Shown here: one piece after another, positions 7,753-17,140 of the stretch
How the letters are laid out: each line of letters opens with the position of its first letter
Position numbering within the stretch: the stretch's first letter is position 1
Source of the DNA: Cetobacterium sp. NK01
GTDB lineage: Bacteria > Fusobacteriota > Fusobacteriia > Fusobacteriales > Fusobacteriaceae
DNA length: 64,000 bases
NCBI RefSeq assembly: GCF_024506395.1
Contig: NZ_JANIBO010000001.1
Location: 434,001-498,000, forward strand
Direction: 5' to 3'
Made by a program: the position numbers and the translations under genes
Notes under the pieces: model-generated
What the model saw: only the letters and a program-made list of their open reading frames with translations
Database searches by the model: none
What the model was told of the DNA's origin: nothing

Positions 7753-8786
7753 TATCTCCCTCCTACTTTTCTTGTAAGTGCATATAATATCATTCCATTT
7801 GAAATAATTACTCTTATTGTCTCTGACATGTCTGTTTTTATAACTCCGCTAATTACAATTGGAGTCATTGTTATAACACCTTGAAATAAAATTGTTCCAA
7901 CTATAACATTAAATATTGAAGCTTTTTTTACAGAGGCTCCTCCTATTAAAATTGCAGCTATCGCTGGAAATGCCATATAAAATGGTGCTAAATATAGCTG
8001 AATAAAGCCAAAGCTTTGTTGATAAACAATTATTCCTATACCAGCTATCATAGTTGACATTATAACTGAATTAGTTCTCGTTTTATCTATATTTACGCCC
8101 AATGATCTCGCAAATTTTTCATTAGCTCCAACTGCCTTCATCGCCAAACCATTTTTACTTTTAAAGTATTCTTTTATAAAAAAAGCTAACAACATAAAAA
8201 ATACAAATTCTCCTATGTAACTAAAACTTCCTGAATTAGAAAAAACCCTTCCTAAAATCTTATTCCAATACCCTTCAACACTAATTGTTGTTCTCAATCC
8301 TTCTCCACCATACGCCCAAATCATATCTGGTCTTTTAAATGGTAAAATTAACCACATAATACACATAAATGCAACTGATGAAAATCCAACATAAGTTGCT
8401 ATCATCATTTCTCCACCCTTAACTCTATTTAAAATTGTTCCATAACCATAACCAAATAATATTGATATTGGAAGCGATATTATAACGGCTCCTAAAAAAC
8501 CAAAAATTCCTGTTAGTCCTAATTCTATACTTATTACTGCTCCTAGTAACCCTGCCTCTACTCCAAGAGGCATACCAAAATTCAACCCTGTTCCTCCTTG
8601 AATCATTGGTATTAAAGATAAAACTAATATTATATTCATCCCAACTCTAATTAATGTATCTTGAAACGCAGTCTTTAGATTTACTCCAACAAAAGGAGCT
8701 AATATATAAAGTAACAATAAAAATAAGGCAATTATTATTCTAGGCAAACCTATTCGTCCTATTTTTTTAAATATATTTTCATCCAT
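7752..8786 (-). CDS. ABC transporter permease (branched sugar/nucleoside type), first subunit
   Basis: A 344-residue integral membrane protein of the BPD_transp_2 family, homologous to the next gene: GGTGLNFGMPLGVEAGLLGA, the coupling loop AVGANEKFARSLGVNIDKTR, and LIGGASVKKASIFN. It should form the translocation pore with its paralogue. Its start overlaps the ATPase gene by 8 nt and its stop abuts the second permease, showing tight translational coupling in the operon. Confidence 0.9.
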   Translation of the reverse strand: MDENIFKKIGRIGLPRIIIALFLLLLYILAPFVGVNLKTAFQDTLIRVGMNIILVLSLIPMIQGGTGLNFGMPLGVEAGLLGAVISIELGLTGIFGFLGAVIISLPISILFGYGYGTILNRVKGGEMMIATYVGFSSVAFMCIMWLILPFKRPDMIWAYGGEGLRTTISVEGYWNKILGRVFSNSGSFSYIGEFVFFMLLAFFIKEYFKSKNGLAMKAVGANEKFARSLGVNIDKTRTNSVIMSTMIAGIGIIVYQQSFGFIQLYLAPFYMAFPAIAAILIGGASVKKASIFNVIVGTILFQGVITMTPIVISGVIKTDMSETIRVIISNGMILYALTRKVGGR

Positions 8787-10374
8787 TGTTTCTATCCCCC
8801 TTTACTCCTGTCATTAACTTTCCATAGTTTAACAAATCATCTTCTGGAGATAAAATACCTGCTACTTCTCCCTCAGTTATAATAGCTATTCTATCACACA
8901 CTGATCTTAACTCCTCTAATTCAGAGGAAGTTAAAATAATTGTCATTCCTCTTTCTCTGTTATATTCTTTTAGTGTTTCAAGAACTATTTTTTTAGCCCC
9001 TATATCAATCCCTCTTGTAGGTTCTGATATGAATAAAACCTTGGGATTAATTGTAAATGCTTTGGCTAAACAAACTTTTTGTTGATTTCCTCCACTTAAT
9101 TCTCCAACTTTTTGTCTTCCATTCATACACTTTATTTCTAATTTTTCTATATAATCTTTTGTATTTTTTTCTATAGCTAATTTATCAATACTTTTCAATA
9201 ATCCAAAATATTTATTTTTTAAAAATTCATTTTTTATGTAAATAGAAGGATATGCTATATTCATATCAATTTCTTCATCTAATATAAGTCCAACTTCTTT
9301 TCTATCCTCTGATACGAAATATATTTCCTTCTCTAATGGTATTCTCGGATCATTTAATTTCATATTTTTTCCATCATAAATAATTTCTCCTCCAGCAGGG
9401 TAAAGACCCATTATCCCGTTTGCAATCCCAACTTTTCCTTGGCCAGCCATTCCCCCTAATCCTAATATTTCACCTTTTCTTATTTTTAAATTTATATTTT
9501 TAGCCTTTTCCCCCGGCATATCAACCCACATATTTTTAATTTCTAAGATTGTTTCTAAAGAGTTACCTTCTTCAGATTTTTTTAAACTTCTATTGCCGAT
9601 CTCTCTTCCGATCATTAATTTTGTAATTTCATCTACTGTAGTTTTTTGAGTTTCCACTTCACTCATCATAATACCATCTCTTAAAACTATAACTCTATCT
9701 GTTACATCCATAATCTCATCTAATCTATGAGTTATAAAAATAATCGCTATTCCTTCACTTGCTAATCTCTTCATAGTTTTCAACAATATCTCTGCTTCCT
9801 TTTCCGTTAAAACTGCTGTAGGTTCATCTAAAACTAATAACTTTACATTTTCTCTTTCTATCTCTCTAGCTATTTCTGTAAATTGCATATGAGCCACTGC
9901 CATTTCTTCAACTTTTATCTCCACATCTAAATCAATTCCTAAATGAGATACAGCTATTTTTGCCCTCTCTGTATTTTTTTTAGGATCTATTTGACTAATT
10001 CTATTTCCAAAAATTTCCTTTAAATATGATTTCTCTAAACTTTCCCTATTTAAAACTATATTTTCTGAAGCCTTAAATCCTGGAATTAAAGAAAATTCCT
10101 GATGAACCATTCCTATTCCGGCATTTAAAGCATCAAAAGAACTTTTAAACTTCACTTTTTTTCCTTGAAAAATCATCTCTCCATTATAACCACCAGTTTC
10201 ATCAATCACCGACATTCCAAATATTATTTTCATCAACGTAGATTTTCCTGCCCCATTTTCTCCAACAAGTCCTACAATTTCTCCCTCTTTTATTGTAAAA
10301 TTTATGTCTTTTAAGACTATATTTTCTCCAAAACTTTTAGATACTTTTGACATCTTTAAAAGTTCTTTTTGCAT
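8779..10374 (-). CDS. ABC importer ATPase with two nucleotide-binding domains
   Basis: The 531-residue protein carries two fused ABC domains, as in RbsA/MglA or the nucleoside importers. Domain 1 has Walker A GENGAGKST (38-46) and Walker B LLVLDEPTAVLT, but the place of its signature reads MAVAHMQFTEIA (157-168), not LSxGQ. Domain 2 has an altered P-loop (GGMAGQGKV, 307-313) but an intact signature LSGGNQQKV (425-433) and FISEPTRGIDIGAK. ATG at 10374 is chosen because AAGGAGGG lies 6-7 nt upstream; an in-frame codon farther up at 10410 falls inside the intercistronic hairpin. Confidence 0.93.
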   Translation of the reverse strand: MQKELLKMSKVSKSFGENIVLKDINFTIKEGEIVGLVGENGAGKSTLMKIIFGMSVIDETGGYNGEMIFQGKKVKFKSSFDALNAGIGMVHQEFSLIPGFKASENIVLNRESLEKSYLKEIFGNRISQIDPKKNTERAKIAVSHLGIDLDVEIKVEEMAVAHMQFTEIAREIERENVKLLVLDEPTAVLTEKEAEILLKTMKRLASEGIAIIFITHRLDEIMDVTDRVIVLRDGIMMSEVETQKTTVDEITKLMIGREIGNRSLKKSEEGNSLETILEIKNMWVDMPGEKAKNINLKIRKGEILGLGGMAGQGKVGIANGIMGLYPAGGEIIYDGKNMKLNDPRIPLEKEIYFVSEDRKEVGLILDEEIDMNIAYPSIYIKNEFLKNKYFGLLKSIDKLAIEKNTKDYIEKLEIKCMNGRQKVGELSGGNQQKVCLAKAFTINPKVLFISEPTRGIDIGAKKIVLETLKEYNRERGMTIILTSSELEELRSVCDRIAIITEGEVAGILSPEDDLLNYGKLMTGVKGDRNNG

Positions 10375-10396
10375 ACTATCCCTCCTTAAAAAATAT

Positions 10397-10426
10397 TGAC
10401 CACTAGACAAATAAGACTAGTGGTCA
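10397..10426 (-). terminator. intercistronic hairpin, likely attenuator
   Basis: A 10-bp perfect stem (TGACCACTAG and CTAGTGGTCA, 10-nt loop) lies between the binding-protein stop and the ATPase ribosome site; on the minus strand it is followed by ATATTTTTTAAGG. Such elements let the binding protein be made in excess over the membrane complex, by partial termination or by protecting the upstream message. Confidence 0.7.
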
Positions 10427-10436
10427 GTTATTTCAA

Positions 10437-11615
10437 TTATTTTATTGAAAAATATTTCTCTGGCACTTCTAATTCTGTCATTTTTAGATATCCTTTTCCT
10501 AGCACATATGTATCTTGATACAATAAATAAAAGTTTTCTTTTTCTATCCCTTTTACATCCACATAGTTGCTACCATTCCACTGAGCTCCTGGAGTGTTTT
10601 TAGCTAACACTTCTTTTAATGCATCAAAATCATCTATTTGAGCTTTTCCATCTAAAACTTCCTTAGCTAAATCAACTAAAGATACTGTTACTGAAAAGTT
10701 ATATGAGTAGGCCCAAGTTCCCATTCTTTGTGCTCCACCTTTTTCATTCACTGTTTTTTCAACTTTTTCTAATATTTTAGGCCAATTACCTTTTTCATCT
10801 TCAGAAAATTGTATTCCCAATGCTCCTGGATATCCCATAGTAGGTGATGGTAAATCTGCTTCTATAAAAAATCCACCTTGTTCTGCTACTCTTTTTAATA
10901 ATGGTTCTGTATGAGCATCATTTGTTGCAAAAAAAGCTGTTTTATCTCCATATTTTTTTATCCAATTTGGAACTTGTTCTAATATATATTGCTGTGCTCC
11001 AGCTACTCCCACATCACTTACTGGGTCAGGAGCCGTCATTTCAATAAACTCCATTCCTAAATCATTAGCTGCAACTTTCATTACATTTCTTCTTTTTGAA
11101 AGAAGCTCATAACTCATATGTCTTGGAAATGAGATATGCATAAATTTATTAGCTCCCATCTCTTTAGCAGCTTTTACAATCAAATATCCTCTTGCGATAC
11201 TATCTGGATTTACAACTAAATCAGATACTTCTCCTATCATTTCTGGATCTTCATGTGGAGAATTAGCTAGAAGCAAAATATCTGGTCTTTTTTCTCTAAT
11301 TCTTCTAAATGCTTCAACAGTTCCAGGTATTGCCTCTCCAACAATTATCGCTTTCATTTTAGGATCATCTGCTAAGCTTACCATTTGAGAAATAGTTGTT
11401 TCCATTTCTTGCATAAAATTATCTGGATATGTTACATGTACAATTTCTCCACCTTTATCAGCTGCTCCATAAAGCTTTATAGCTTCTTCTGCTCCCCTTA
11501 AACCATCTTCTGACTGTGAAACAGTTCCTGTTATAACTCCTATATGATAAGGAGCTTGAGCTATAGTTATTACTGATAATAAGAAACTCATCAAAACTAA
11601 AAAAATTTTTTTCAT
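10437..11615 (-). CDS. periplasmic substrate-binding protein, DUF3798 family
   Basis: A 392-residue protein with a cleavable-looking signal peptide (MKKIFLVLMSFLLSVITIAQA) and no lipobox cysteine. The mature part has a periplasmic-binding-protein-like fold pattern (HIGVITGTVSQSEDGLRGAEEA; AIIVGEAIPGTVEAFRRIRE; AFFATNDAHTEPLLKRV) and matches what I know as DUF3798, a family common in Fusobacteria and some anaerobic Firmicutes. As first cistron before ATPase and permeases it is the likely solute receptor. The ligand is unknown; the permease type suggests a sugar, nucleoside or similar small molecule. Confidence 0.87.
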   Translation of the reverse strand: MKKIFLVLMSFLLSVITIAQAPYHIGVITGTVSQSEDGLRGAEEAIKLYGAADKGGEIVHVTYPDNFMQEMETTISQMVSLADDPKMKAIIVGEAIPGTVEAFRRIREKRPDILLLANSPHEDPEMIGEVSDLVVNPDSIARGYLIVKAAKEMGANKFMHISFPRHMSYELLSKRRNVMKVAANDLGMEFIEMTAPDPVSDVGVAGAQQYILEQVPNWIKKYGDKTAFFATNDAHTEPLLKRVAEQGGFFIEADLPSPTMGYPGALGIQFSEDEKGNWPKILEKVEKTVNEKGGAQRMGTWAYSYNFSVTVSLVDLAKEVLDGKAQIDDFDALKEVLAKNTPGAQWNGSNYVDVKGIEKENFYLLYQDTYVLGKGYLKMTELEVPEKYFSIK

Positions 11616-11810
11616 AATAAATTTATCCCTCCCATTAAATATATTTTTTTACCATTTGAATTAATATATTTTATTATATGCTTTTTTGAAAATATATTTT
11701 TATTATGATTGTATTTATTAAATATATAATTATTATTTATATAGTTTGTAATTTTTTTAATATACTATTTTTTTAGTACTTTTGTTCTTTTTATAAAAAT
11801 GAAAAAATAA

Positions 11811-11836
11811 AAAAAACTGCATCACTGCAGTTTTTT
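11811..11836 (-). terminator. terminator of the pepV operon
   Basis: AAAAAACTGCA-TCAC-TGCAGTTTTTT, an 11-bp stem flanked by A and T runs, ends just after the pepV stop. The rest of 11616-11810 is featureless AT-rich DNA that must contain the importer promoter; I could not place one with confidence. Confidence 0.85.
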
Positions 11837-11845
11837 CTTACACTT

Positions 11846-13237
11846 TTATTTTGCTAAATCATATATTGCTTGAACATATATTTTTAACCATGTATCTAAT
11901 TTATCTAATTCTAAATATTCGTTTTTCTGATGCATATTATCCTCTTGATCTTTTAACAGAGCTCCAAATGCCACTCCATTTGTTACTGCTCTTGCATATG
12001 TCCCTCCACCAATAGAAACTGGTTCGGCTTCAACATCTCCAGTTATATTTTTATAAATATCCATTAAAGTTGTTACTAAAAAACTATCTTTTGGAACATA
12101 TAGTGGATTTTTAGCAGATCTTATTGTTACATTTAATTCTTTAGTTTTTGCTCTTTTTTCAACTTGCTCAATAACTTGTTCTTTAGTAAATGTAACTGGA
12201 TATCTTATATCAAAACCAAACATTATATTTTTCCCTTCACACTCTATTTTACCAATAGTTAATGTCAATACTCCAGATGGTTCATCTTTAAAATCAATCC
12301 CTAATGACTTTCCTGAATATTCCATTTTTATGTATTCATTAAAAAATTCAACTAAATTCTTTAATTTTTCATCTTCTATCTTTATTGTTGATAAGAATGA
12401 AAATAATGCCGCTATTGCATTATATCCATTAGCTGGTCTTGCTCCATGAGAAGCTTTTCCTAAAGACAATAACTCTATCTTATTATCTTTTTCTGTTAAT
12501 GATATTTTAAACTCCTTTCCAGCATTAAATTTATCTAAACCTAATAGAATCTCATCCTTCATAGATAAAGGAAAAATTCCTATAGCTGAGTCTGGAACTG
12601 AATTAAATGCTACTCCACCTTTTATTGTAAAGCTTAATTCTTCTGCATATTCTTTAGTTAGCATTAAGTGTAATATACCTTTTTCAGCATAAGTTACAGG
12701 AAATGATGAATCTGGAGTAAAAGCCATTGCTGGTTGTGGCATTTTTAACTCTCCAAAGTAATGATTCATACATCCCCAACCTGTCTCTTCATTTGCACCA
12801 ACGATAACCCTAACTTTTCTATTTAATTTTACCCCTGAATCTTTTATAGCTTTTAACGCATATAAAGCTGCTATGGTAGGTCCTTTATCATCTAAAACAC
12901 CTCTTCCATACATCTTCCCATCAACTATTTTAGCTTCATATGGTGGATAATCCCAACCCTTTCCTTCAGGAACAACATCCACATGACCTAAAATACCTAT
13001 CATATTTTCATCTGATCCTGCACCAAAATCTATATGCCCTGCATAGTTATCAAAATTTTCAACTTTAAATCCTAATTCTTCCCCTAATTTCAACATATGT
13101 TCTAAAGCTTTTGCTGGTCCTTCTCCAAAAGGCATTCCTTCTAACGGCTCCTCTTGAACACTTTTAATTCTTACTGATTCTTGAATTGATTTTACAACAT
13201 CATCCTTATAGTTTAATACAAACTCTTGTAAATTCAA
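11846..13237 (-). CDS. pepV: dipeptidase PepV (M20 family)
   Basis: A 463-residue zinc peptidase of the M20/Sapep group that hydrolyses dipeptides in the cytosol. Metal and catalytic motifs are present: GILGHVDVVPEG (His and Asp), GRGVLDDKGPTIAALYA (bridging Asp), GANEETGWGCMNHY (catalytic Glu pair) and a late His in GALLKDQEDNMHQKNE. A lid/dimerisation insert occupies about 180-350. Length is normal. It is the last gene of a minus-strand run and begins 3 nt after mlaA ends. Confidence 0.94.
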   Translation of the reverse strand: MNLQEFVLNYKDDVVKSIQESVRIKSVQEEPLEGMPFGEGPAKALEHMLKLGEELGFKVENFDNYAGHIDFGAGSDENMIGILGHVDVVPEGKGWDYPPYEAKIVDGKMYGRGVLDDKGPTIAALYALKAIKDSGVKLNRKVRVIVGANEETGWGCMNHYFGELKMPQPAMAFTPDSSFPVTYAEKGILHLMLTKEYAEELSFTIKGGVAFNSVPDSAIGIFPLSMKDEILLGLDKFNAGKEFKISLTEKDNKIELLSLGKASHGARPANGYNAIAALFSFLSTIKIEDEKLKNLVEFFNEYIKMEYSGKSLGIDFKDEPSGVLTLTIGKIECEGKNIMFGFDIRYPVTFTKEQVIEQVEKRAKTKELNVTIRSAKNPLYVPKDSFLVTTLMDIYKNITGDVEAEPVSIGGGTYARAVTNGVAFGALLKDQEDNMHQKNEYLELDKLDTWLKIYVQAIYDLAK

Positions 13238-13239
13238 AA

Positions 13240-14109
13240 TTATTCACCTCTCCCGTTTACATCATTAACATCTATTAACGTATCTCTATACTTAGTATAG
13301 AAATATCTTACATACTCATATTCAAATGGACTTCCTGTTCCATAGTATCTAAAATTTTGGTTCTCTTTTCTTGCGTTAATTGCGCCCATTGCTGTCACTC
13401 CTGGATTATTAACATCAAATCCAATTGGTTGATCATATGGATTTACTTCTGATACGCTCATTATTCCAACTGCTTTTCCTGTTGTATCTCTTAAATTTGA
13501 TGGACCAAACCCTGGTAGCACTAAGTATGGACCATTTCCAACTCCATACTTTGCCAAAGTTAATCCAAAATCTTCATATGTTTTTGGTAGTTCTAAAGCT
13601 GACGCTACATCAAATAATCCTAAAATACCAATTGTTGAATTTATTCCAAATCTCACAAGAGTTATTGTAGCCTTTCTTCCCTCTAATTGCAAGACTGAAT
13701 TTACAAATGTATTTATCTCCTGTAAATTTGAGAAAAAATTTGATACGCCTTTTTGAACAAATTTTGGTGCTATAAACTCATATGTATTCACTGCTGGTAT
13801 TAGCACATATTTATCTAAATAATAATTAAAATAATAAATCCTTCTATTTAAAGGCTCTAATGGATCATAAACTTCTATAAATTTTGTTCCATTTATCTCT
13901 TTTTTTTCTACTACCTCGCTTCTTATATCTTCTGCCTTATAATCTATTTGTTGACCAGTTTTTAAGCTTAGGTATTTTTTTTCTTTTAGGTGAGTATGCT
14001 TTTCCTCTTGTACTTCATTTCTTGTTAAATTACTAGAATTTTTATTTAAAGAGGAACAACCCATAAAAAAAACACAGCTTAATGCTAAAAATGCTTTTTT
14101 ATAACTCAT
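13240..14109 (-). CDS. mlaA: MlaA/VacJ-family outer-membrane lipoprotein
   Basis: A 289-residue lipoprotein: signal segment ending in the lipobox FMGC with Cys18, a variable charged linker (about 20-80), then the MlaA domain beginning DPLEPLNRRIYYFNYYLDKY and containing GVSNFFSNLQEINTFVNSVLQ, TYEDFGLTLAKYGVGNGPYL and LPGFGPSNLRDTTG. MlaA forms an outer-membrane ring that removes misplaced phospholipid from the outer leaflet. No mlaBCDEF genes are in the window. Its start overlaps the upstream exported hydrolase by 11 nt, suggesting a shared envelope-lipid role. Confidence 0.92.
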   Translation of the reverse strand: MSYKKAFLALSCVFFMGCSSLNKNSSNLTRNEVQEEKHTHLKEKKYLSLKTGQQIDYKAEDIRSEVVEKKEINGTKFIEVYDPLEPLNRRIYYFNYYLDKYVLIPAVNTYEFIAPKFVQKGVSNFFSNLQEINTFVNSVLQLEGRKATITLVRFGINSTIGILGLFDVASALELPKTYEDFGLTLAKYGVGNGPYLVLPGFGPSNLRDTTGKAVGIMSVSEVNPYDQPIGFDVNNPGVTAMGAINARKENQNFRYYGTGSPFEYEYVRYFYTKYRDTLIDVNDVNGRGE

Positions 14110-15379
14110 TATTAAATACCCCCTTTTGTAAAAATTCTAACATTTTATCCACATTTGTTTGATAAAACATATTACCACAATGTCCGCCATCAGGGTATAT
14201 TAAACTTCTTTCTTTAAATACTTTTTTTATAAATACTCTATCTTTATTAGATAAAATAAAATCATCCTCATTTGTTACAGCTACGATTTTATTCTCCTTC
14301 TCTAAATAACTTCTTATTATATTTAAATCTCCGTATCTTAGCATATCATTAAAAGTTAAATCTCCACCTAATATCTTTAAATAATACGGATATGCTAATT
14401 TATTAAGATAATCACTAAAACTCGCAAAATTAATCCCTTTAAAATATGGATACATATTTGAAAATTTTTCAGGAGATGTATTAGAATATACATGTGTTCC
14501 ATTTATTTGATCTACTATATAGTTCAAATCAATTGAAGTCAAATTAAATGCTAAACCTATTAATCTCTCCATCTCTTTATTTGACAGCTCTTGTTTTTCA
14601 AAAATAGAATAAATTCCCTCTTCTGTTATTTGTAAGTCACTTGGAGATATATTTTTTCTTACAACCTCCATAACCTCATCTATGATTTTAACTATATCAC
14701 CCTTATTTTCTATATTTTTATATAGCATGTTATCTAAAACAGTTGCTGAATAATAAAGATTAACTGATGGATTTATCATATAAACTCGTTTAAAGTTAAA
14801 ATCTTTTCCTTGAGAATCTAAATATGATAAAACTGCCGAGTGAGTAGCTCCCATACTATATCCCATTAAATATATATCATCTACTTCTAATTTTTCTTCC
14901 TTTTTTACTTTATCTAACATATCACCCATAACATTATATAAATCTAATCCATCCTGTATTAAAACTCCAGGCACTCTACTATTAGATACATTCAATATAA
15001 AATTTGAGTTAAATACTGATGTCACTGTCAACACATGATATCCTGCATTATAAAATATCTTTTGAAAATTTTTAGTTCTTATAGAGTTATAAGCTGATCC
15101 TGTTCCTGATAAAACAAAAATTAACGGTGCTTTTCCTTTTTGTTTACTTAAAGAAAAATTAAACCCTTTATCAAACCACATATTTGGTGGAACTTTATTA
15201 CTTCTTTCTAATAAAATTTTAAAATCTTTCGTTGGTACTTGATCTGGTACTCCTTCTGTCATAATTTTAGAACTTCCAACAATTGTTGCTACATATGGAT
15301 TTTTTATTGGAAATTTGTATTCGGCAAAAATTTTCATTGATAAAAATATCATAAATATTACTTTTAAACATGTATTCAT
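14099..15379 (-). CDS. exported alpha/beta hydrolase (serine esterase/lipase-like)
   Basis: A 426-residue protein with an N-terminal signal-like segment (MNTCLKVIFMIFLSMKIFA), then an alpha/beta hydrolase body: LIFVLSGTGSAYNS resembles the oxyanion region, DIYLMGYSMGATHS is a nucleophile elbow with Ser175, and YPDGGHCGNM near the end supplies a candidate catalytic His. Substrate is not known. Translational overlap with mlaA points to envelope lipid or ester turnover in the periplasm. It is not a simple patatin or class 3 lipase. Confidence 0.82.
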   Translation of the reverse strand: MNTCLKVIFMIFLSMKIFAEYKFPIKNPYVATIVGSSKIMTEGVPDQVPTKDFKILLERSNKVPPNMWFDKGFNFSLSKQKGKAPLIFVLSGTGSAYNSIRTKNFQKIFYNAGYHVLTVTSVFNSNFILNVSNSRVPGVLIQDGLDLYNVMGDMLDKVKKEEKLEVDDIYLMGYSMGATHSAVLSYLDSQGKDFNFKRVYMINPSVNLYYSATVLDNMLYKNIENKGDIVKIIDEVMEVVRKNISPSDLQITEEGIYSIFEKQELSNKEMERLIGLAFNLTSIDLNYIVDQINGTHVYSNTSPEKFSNMYPYFKGINFASFSDYLNKLAYPYYLKILGGDLTFNDMLRYGDLNIIRSYLEKENKIVAVTNEDDFILSNKDRVFIKKVFKERSLIYPDGGHCGNMFYQTNVDKMLEFLQKGVFNNEL

Positions 15380-15409
15380 TAGAACTTCCCCTCCTTTTAA
15401 AAACTTGTT

Positions 15410-16189
15410 TTAAATAATTTTTTTTAATTCTTCTATTACACCATTTTCGTTATTACTTTTCGCTATAAAATTTGAAATCCTTTTAACTTCTTCATGAGCA
15501 TTTTCCATGGCAAAACTATATTTTCCCTTTTTTAACATTTCATAATCATTTAAATAATCTCCAAATATCATTGTTTCTTCATATTTTATATTTAATTTTT
15601 TTTGAAGTGCTTCTAGAGCTATTCCTTTATTTGATTCTAGATGACTTATATCTAACCAAATCTCTCCAGAAACAACAATCTGCGTGTCCTTTTCATTTTT
15701 TATATACGGATATACATTTTTTTCAGTTCCACTTAAATCACAATAAGTTACTTTTATTATTTCATCATCTTTTACTTCTAAAAGATCAGTAACTATCTTT
15801 TTCTCTTCATAATATTTTTCTACTTCATTTATAAACTCTTTATTATTAGATTCTATATATGCTGATTTTTTACCACATAAAACTATATTTGTTGTGGGAA
15901 TCTTCCTTCCAATTTCTACATATTTTTTTATTATATCTTCTGATAAGATTCTTGAATAAATTTCTTTTTCTTTTTCAACAACGTAACTTCCATTTTCTGC
16001 AATAAAGACTATTTTATCCATAATTTTTTCAAAATTTTTTCTCAAATTTTGATACTGTCTTCCACTAGCTACAACAAATTTAATATTTTTCTCTTCCATT
16101 TTTGAATGTATTTCCCAAAACTCTTCTGAAAACTCCTTTTTATCATTTAAAAATGTTCCATCCATATCTGTAACAACTAATTTTATCAT
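15410..16189 (-). CDS. Cof-type HAD-IIB phosphatase
   Basis: A 259-residue cytosolic HAD hydrolase. It has the nucleophile motif DMDGTFLND (motif I), VASGRQYQNL (motif II), a type IIB cap in the middle, K in SHLESNKGIALEAL (motif III) and FGDYLNDYEML (motif IV). Relatives dephosphorylate sugar phosphates, pyridoxal phosphate or FMN; the actual substrate cannot be read from sequence. It lies between an RNA methyltransferase gene and the exported hydrolase in a same-strand series. Confidence 0.92.
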   Translation of the reverse strand: MIKLVVTDMDGTFLNDKKEFSEEFWEIHSKMEEKNIKFVVASGRQYQNLRKNFEKIMDKIVFIAENGSYVVEKEKEIYSRILSEDIIKKYVEIGRKIPTTNIVLCGKKSAYIESNNKEFINEVEKYYEEKKIVTDLLEVKDDEIIKVTYCDLSGTEKNVYPYIKNEKDTQIVVSGEIWLDISHLESNKGIALEALQKKLNIKYEETMIFGDYLNDYEMLKKGKYSFAMENAHEEVKRISNFIAKSNNENGVIEELKKII

Positions 16190-16213
16190 TTTAATTTTAT
16201 CTCCTATAGTCTT

Positions 16214-16978
16214 TTAATTATTTTCTAATTTATTTCTTACATCATATAAAATTATTCCCGTAGCCATAGCTACATTTAAAGACTCTGCACTTCCATATAT
16301 TGGAATTATTACTTTTTCATCGCTTTTCAATATTAATTCTTGGGAAACACCGTCTCCTTCATTTCCAAATATAAATGCATTTTTTTCTTCTAATTTCATC
16401 TTAGTATACGGAATTGAATCTTTTTCTAAAGCAGTAACTATTACTTTATACCCCTTCTCTTTTAATGAGTCTATTATTTTATCTTCCTCAACATAATATA
16501 TATTTATTGATAAAATAGATCCCATGCTACTTCTAACAGTTTTTTCATTATAACAATCTACACTTCCCTTTGTTAAAACTAAGTCCTTAAATCCTGCAGC
16601 ATCTGCAACTCTTATAATAGTTCCTAAATTACCTGGATCAGATACTTTATTCAATATTATTATATTATTTTCCAGTTCTTTTAATTCTTTAATTCTTGAA
16701 GAATAGCAAATTATAACCCCCTGAGAGTTTTCTTGAGAACTTAACTCCTTAAATAATTTCTCATTTAAAATTATTTTTCTACAATCGTGCTTTTCGCTCA
16801 TTTTAATTATTTCTTGACTTGTCCCTTCTCTAAATATTATCACTTTAGGTAGTTGCTCAAGCTCTAGAAATTTTCTTCCTTCTGCTAGAAAAGCATTTTC
16901 TATTTCTCTATATTTTTTTGTTTTTAATTTTTTTAATCTCTTATAAACTTCATTATCTTTACTTGTTATTATATCCAA
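16214..16978 (-). CDS. TrmH/SpoU-family RNA 2'-O-methyltransferase, TTG start
   Basis: A 254-residue SPOUT methyltransferase. An N-terminal L30e-like RNA-binding region (about 1-95) is followed by the trefoil-knot domain with ILNKVSDPGNLGTIIRVADAAG (motif 1), FIFGNEGDGVSQEL (motif 2) and IPIYGSAESLNVAMATGIILYD (motif 3). The layout suits RlmB/TrmH-like enzymes acting on 23S rRNA or tRNA. The frame starts with TTG at 16978, 8 nt after AGGAG; no better start exists without losing the N-terminus. Confidence 0.9.
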   Translation of the reverse strand: MDIITSKDNEVYKRLKKLKTKKYREIENAFLAEGRKFLELEQLPKVIIFREGTSQEIIKMSEKHDCRKIILNEKLFKELSSQENSQGVIICYSSRIKELKELENNIIILNKVSDPGNLGTIIRVADAAGFKDLVLTKGSVDCYNEKTVRSSMGSILSINIYYVEEDKIIDSLKEKGYKVIVTALEKDSIPYTKMKLEEKNAFIFGNEGDGVSQELILKSDEKVIIPIYGSAESLNVAMATGIILYDVRNKLENN

Positions 16979-17140
16979 TTTTTTATCTCCTAAAATTTTT
17001 GTTATTTTATTTATGATTATACATTATATTTGTTCTATTTTCTAGTTAAATAATACCTGATCTAATTATCCTTGACTATATTAAAAAAATATAATACAAT
17101 TTTTACTGGTTATAAAATTTATATTTTTAAGGAGGTTTAA

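Noticed and set aside
10375-10410. N-terminal extension of the ABC ATPase
   Set aside because: It covers the intercistronic hairpin and the AAGGAGGG site of ATG 10374.
17072-17095. TTGACT/TATAAT promoter for the potD-like gene
   Set aside because: The spacing is 12 nt, too short for sigma-70; only the -10 box may be real.
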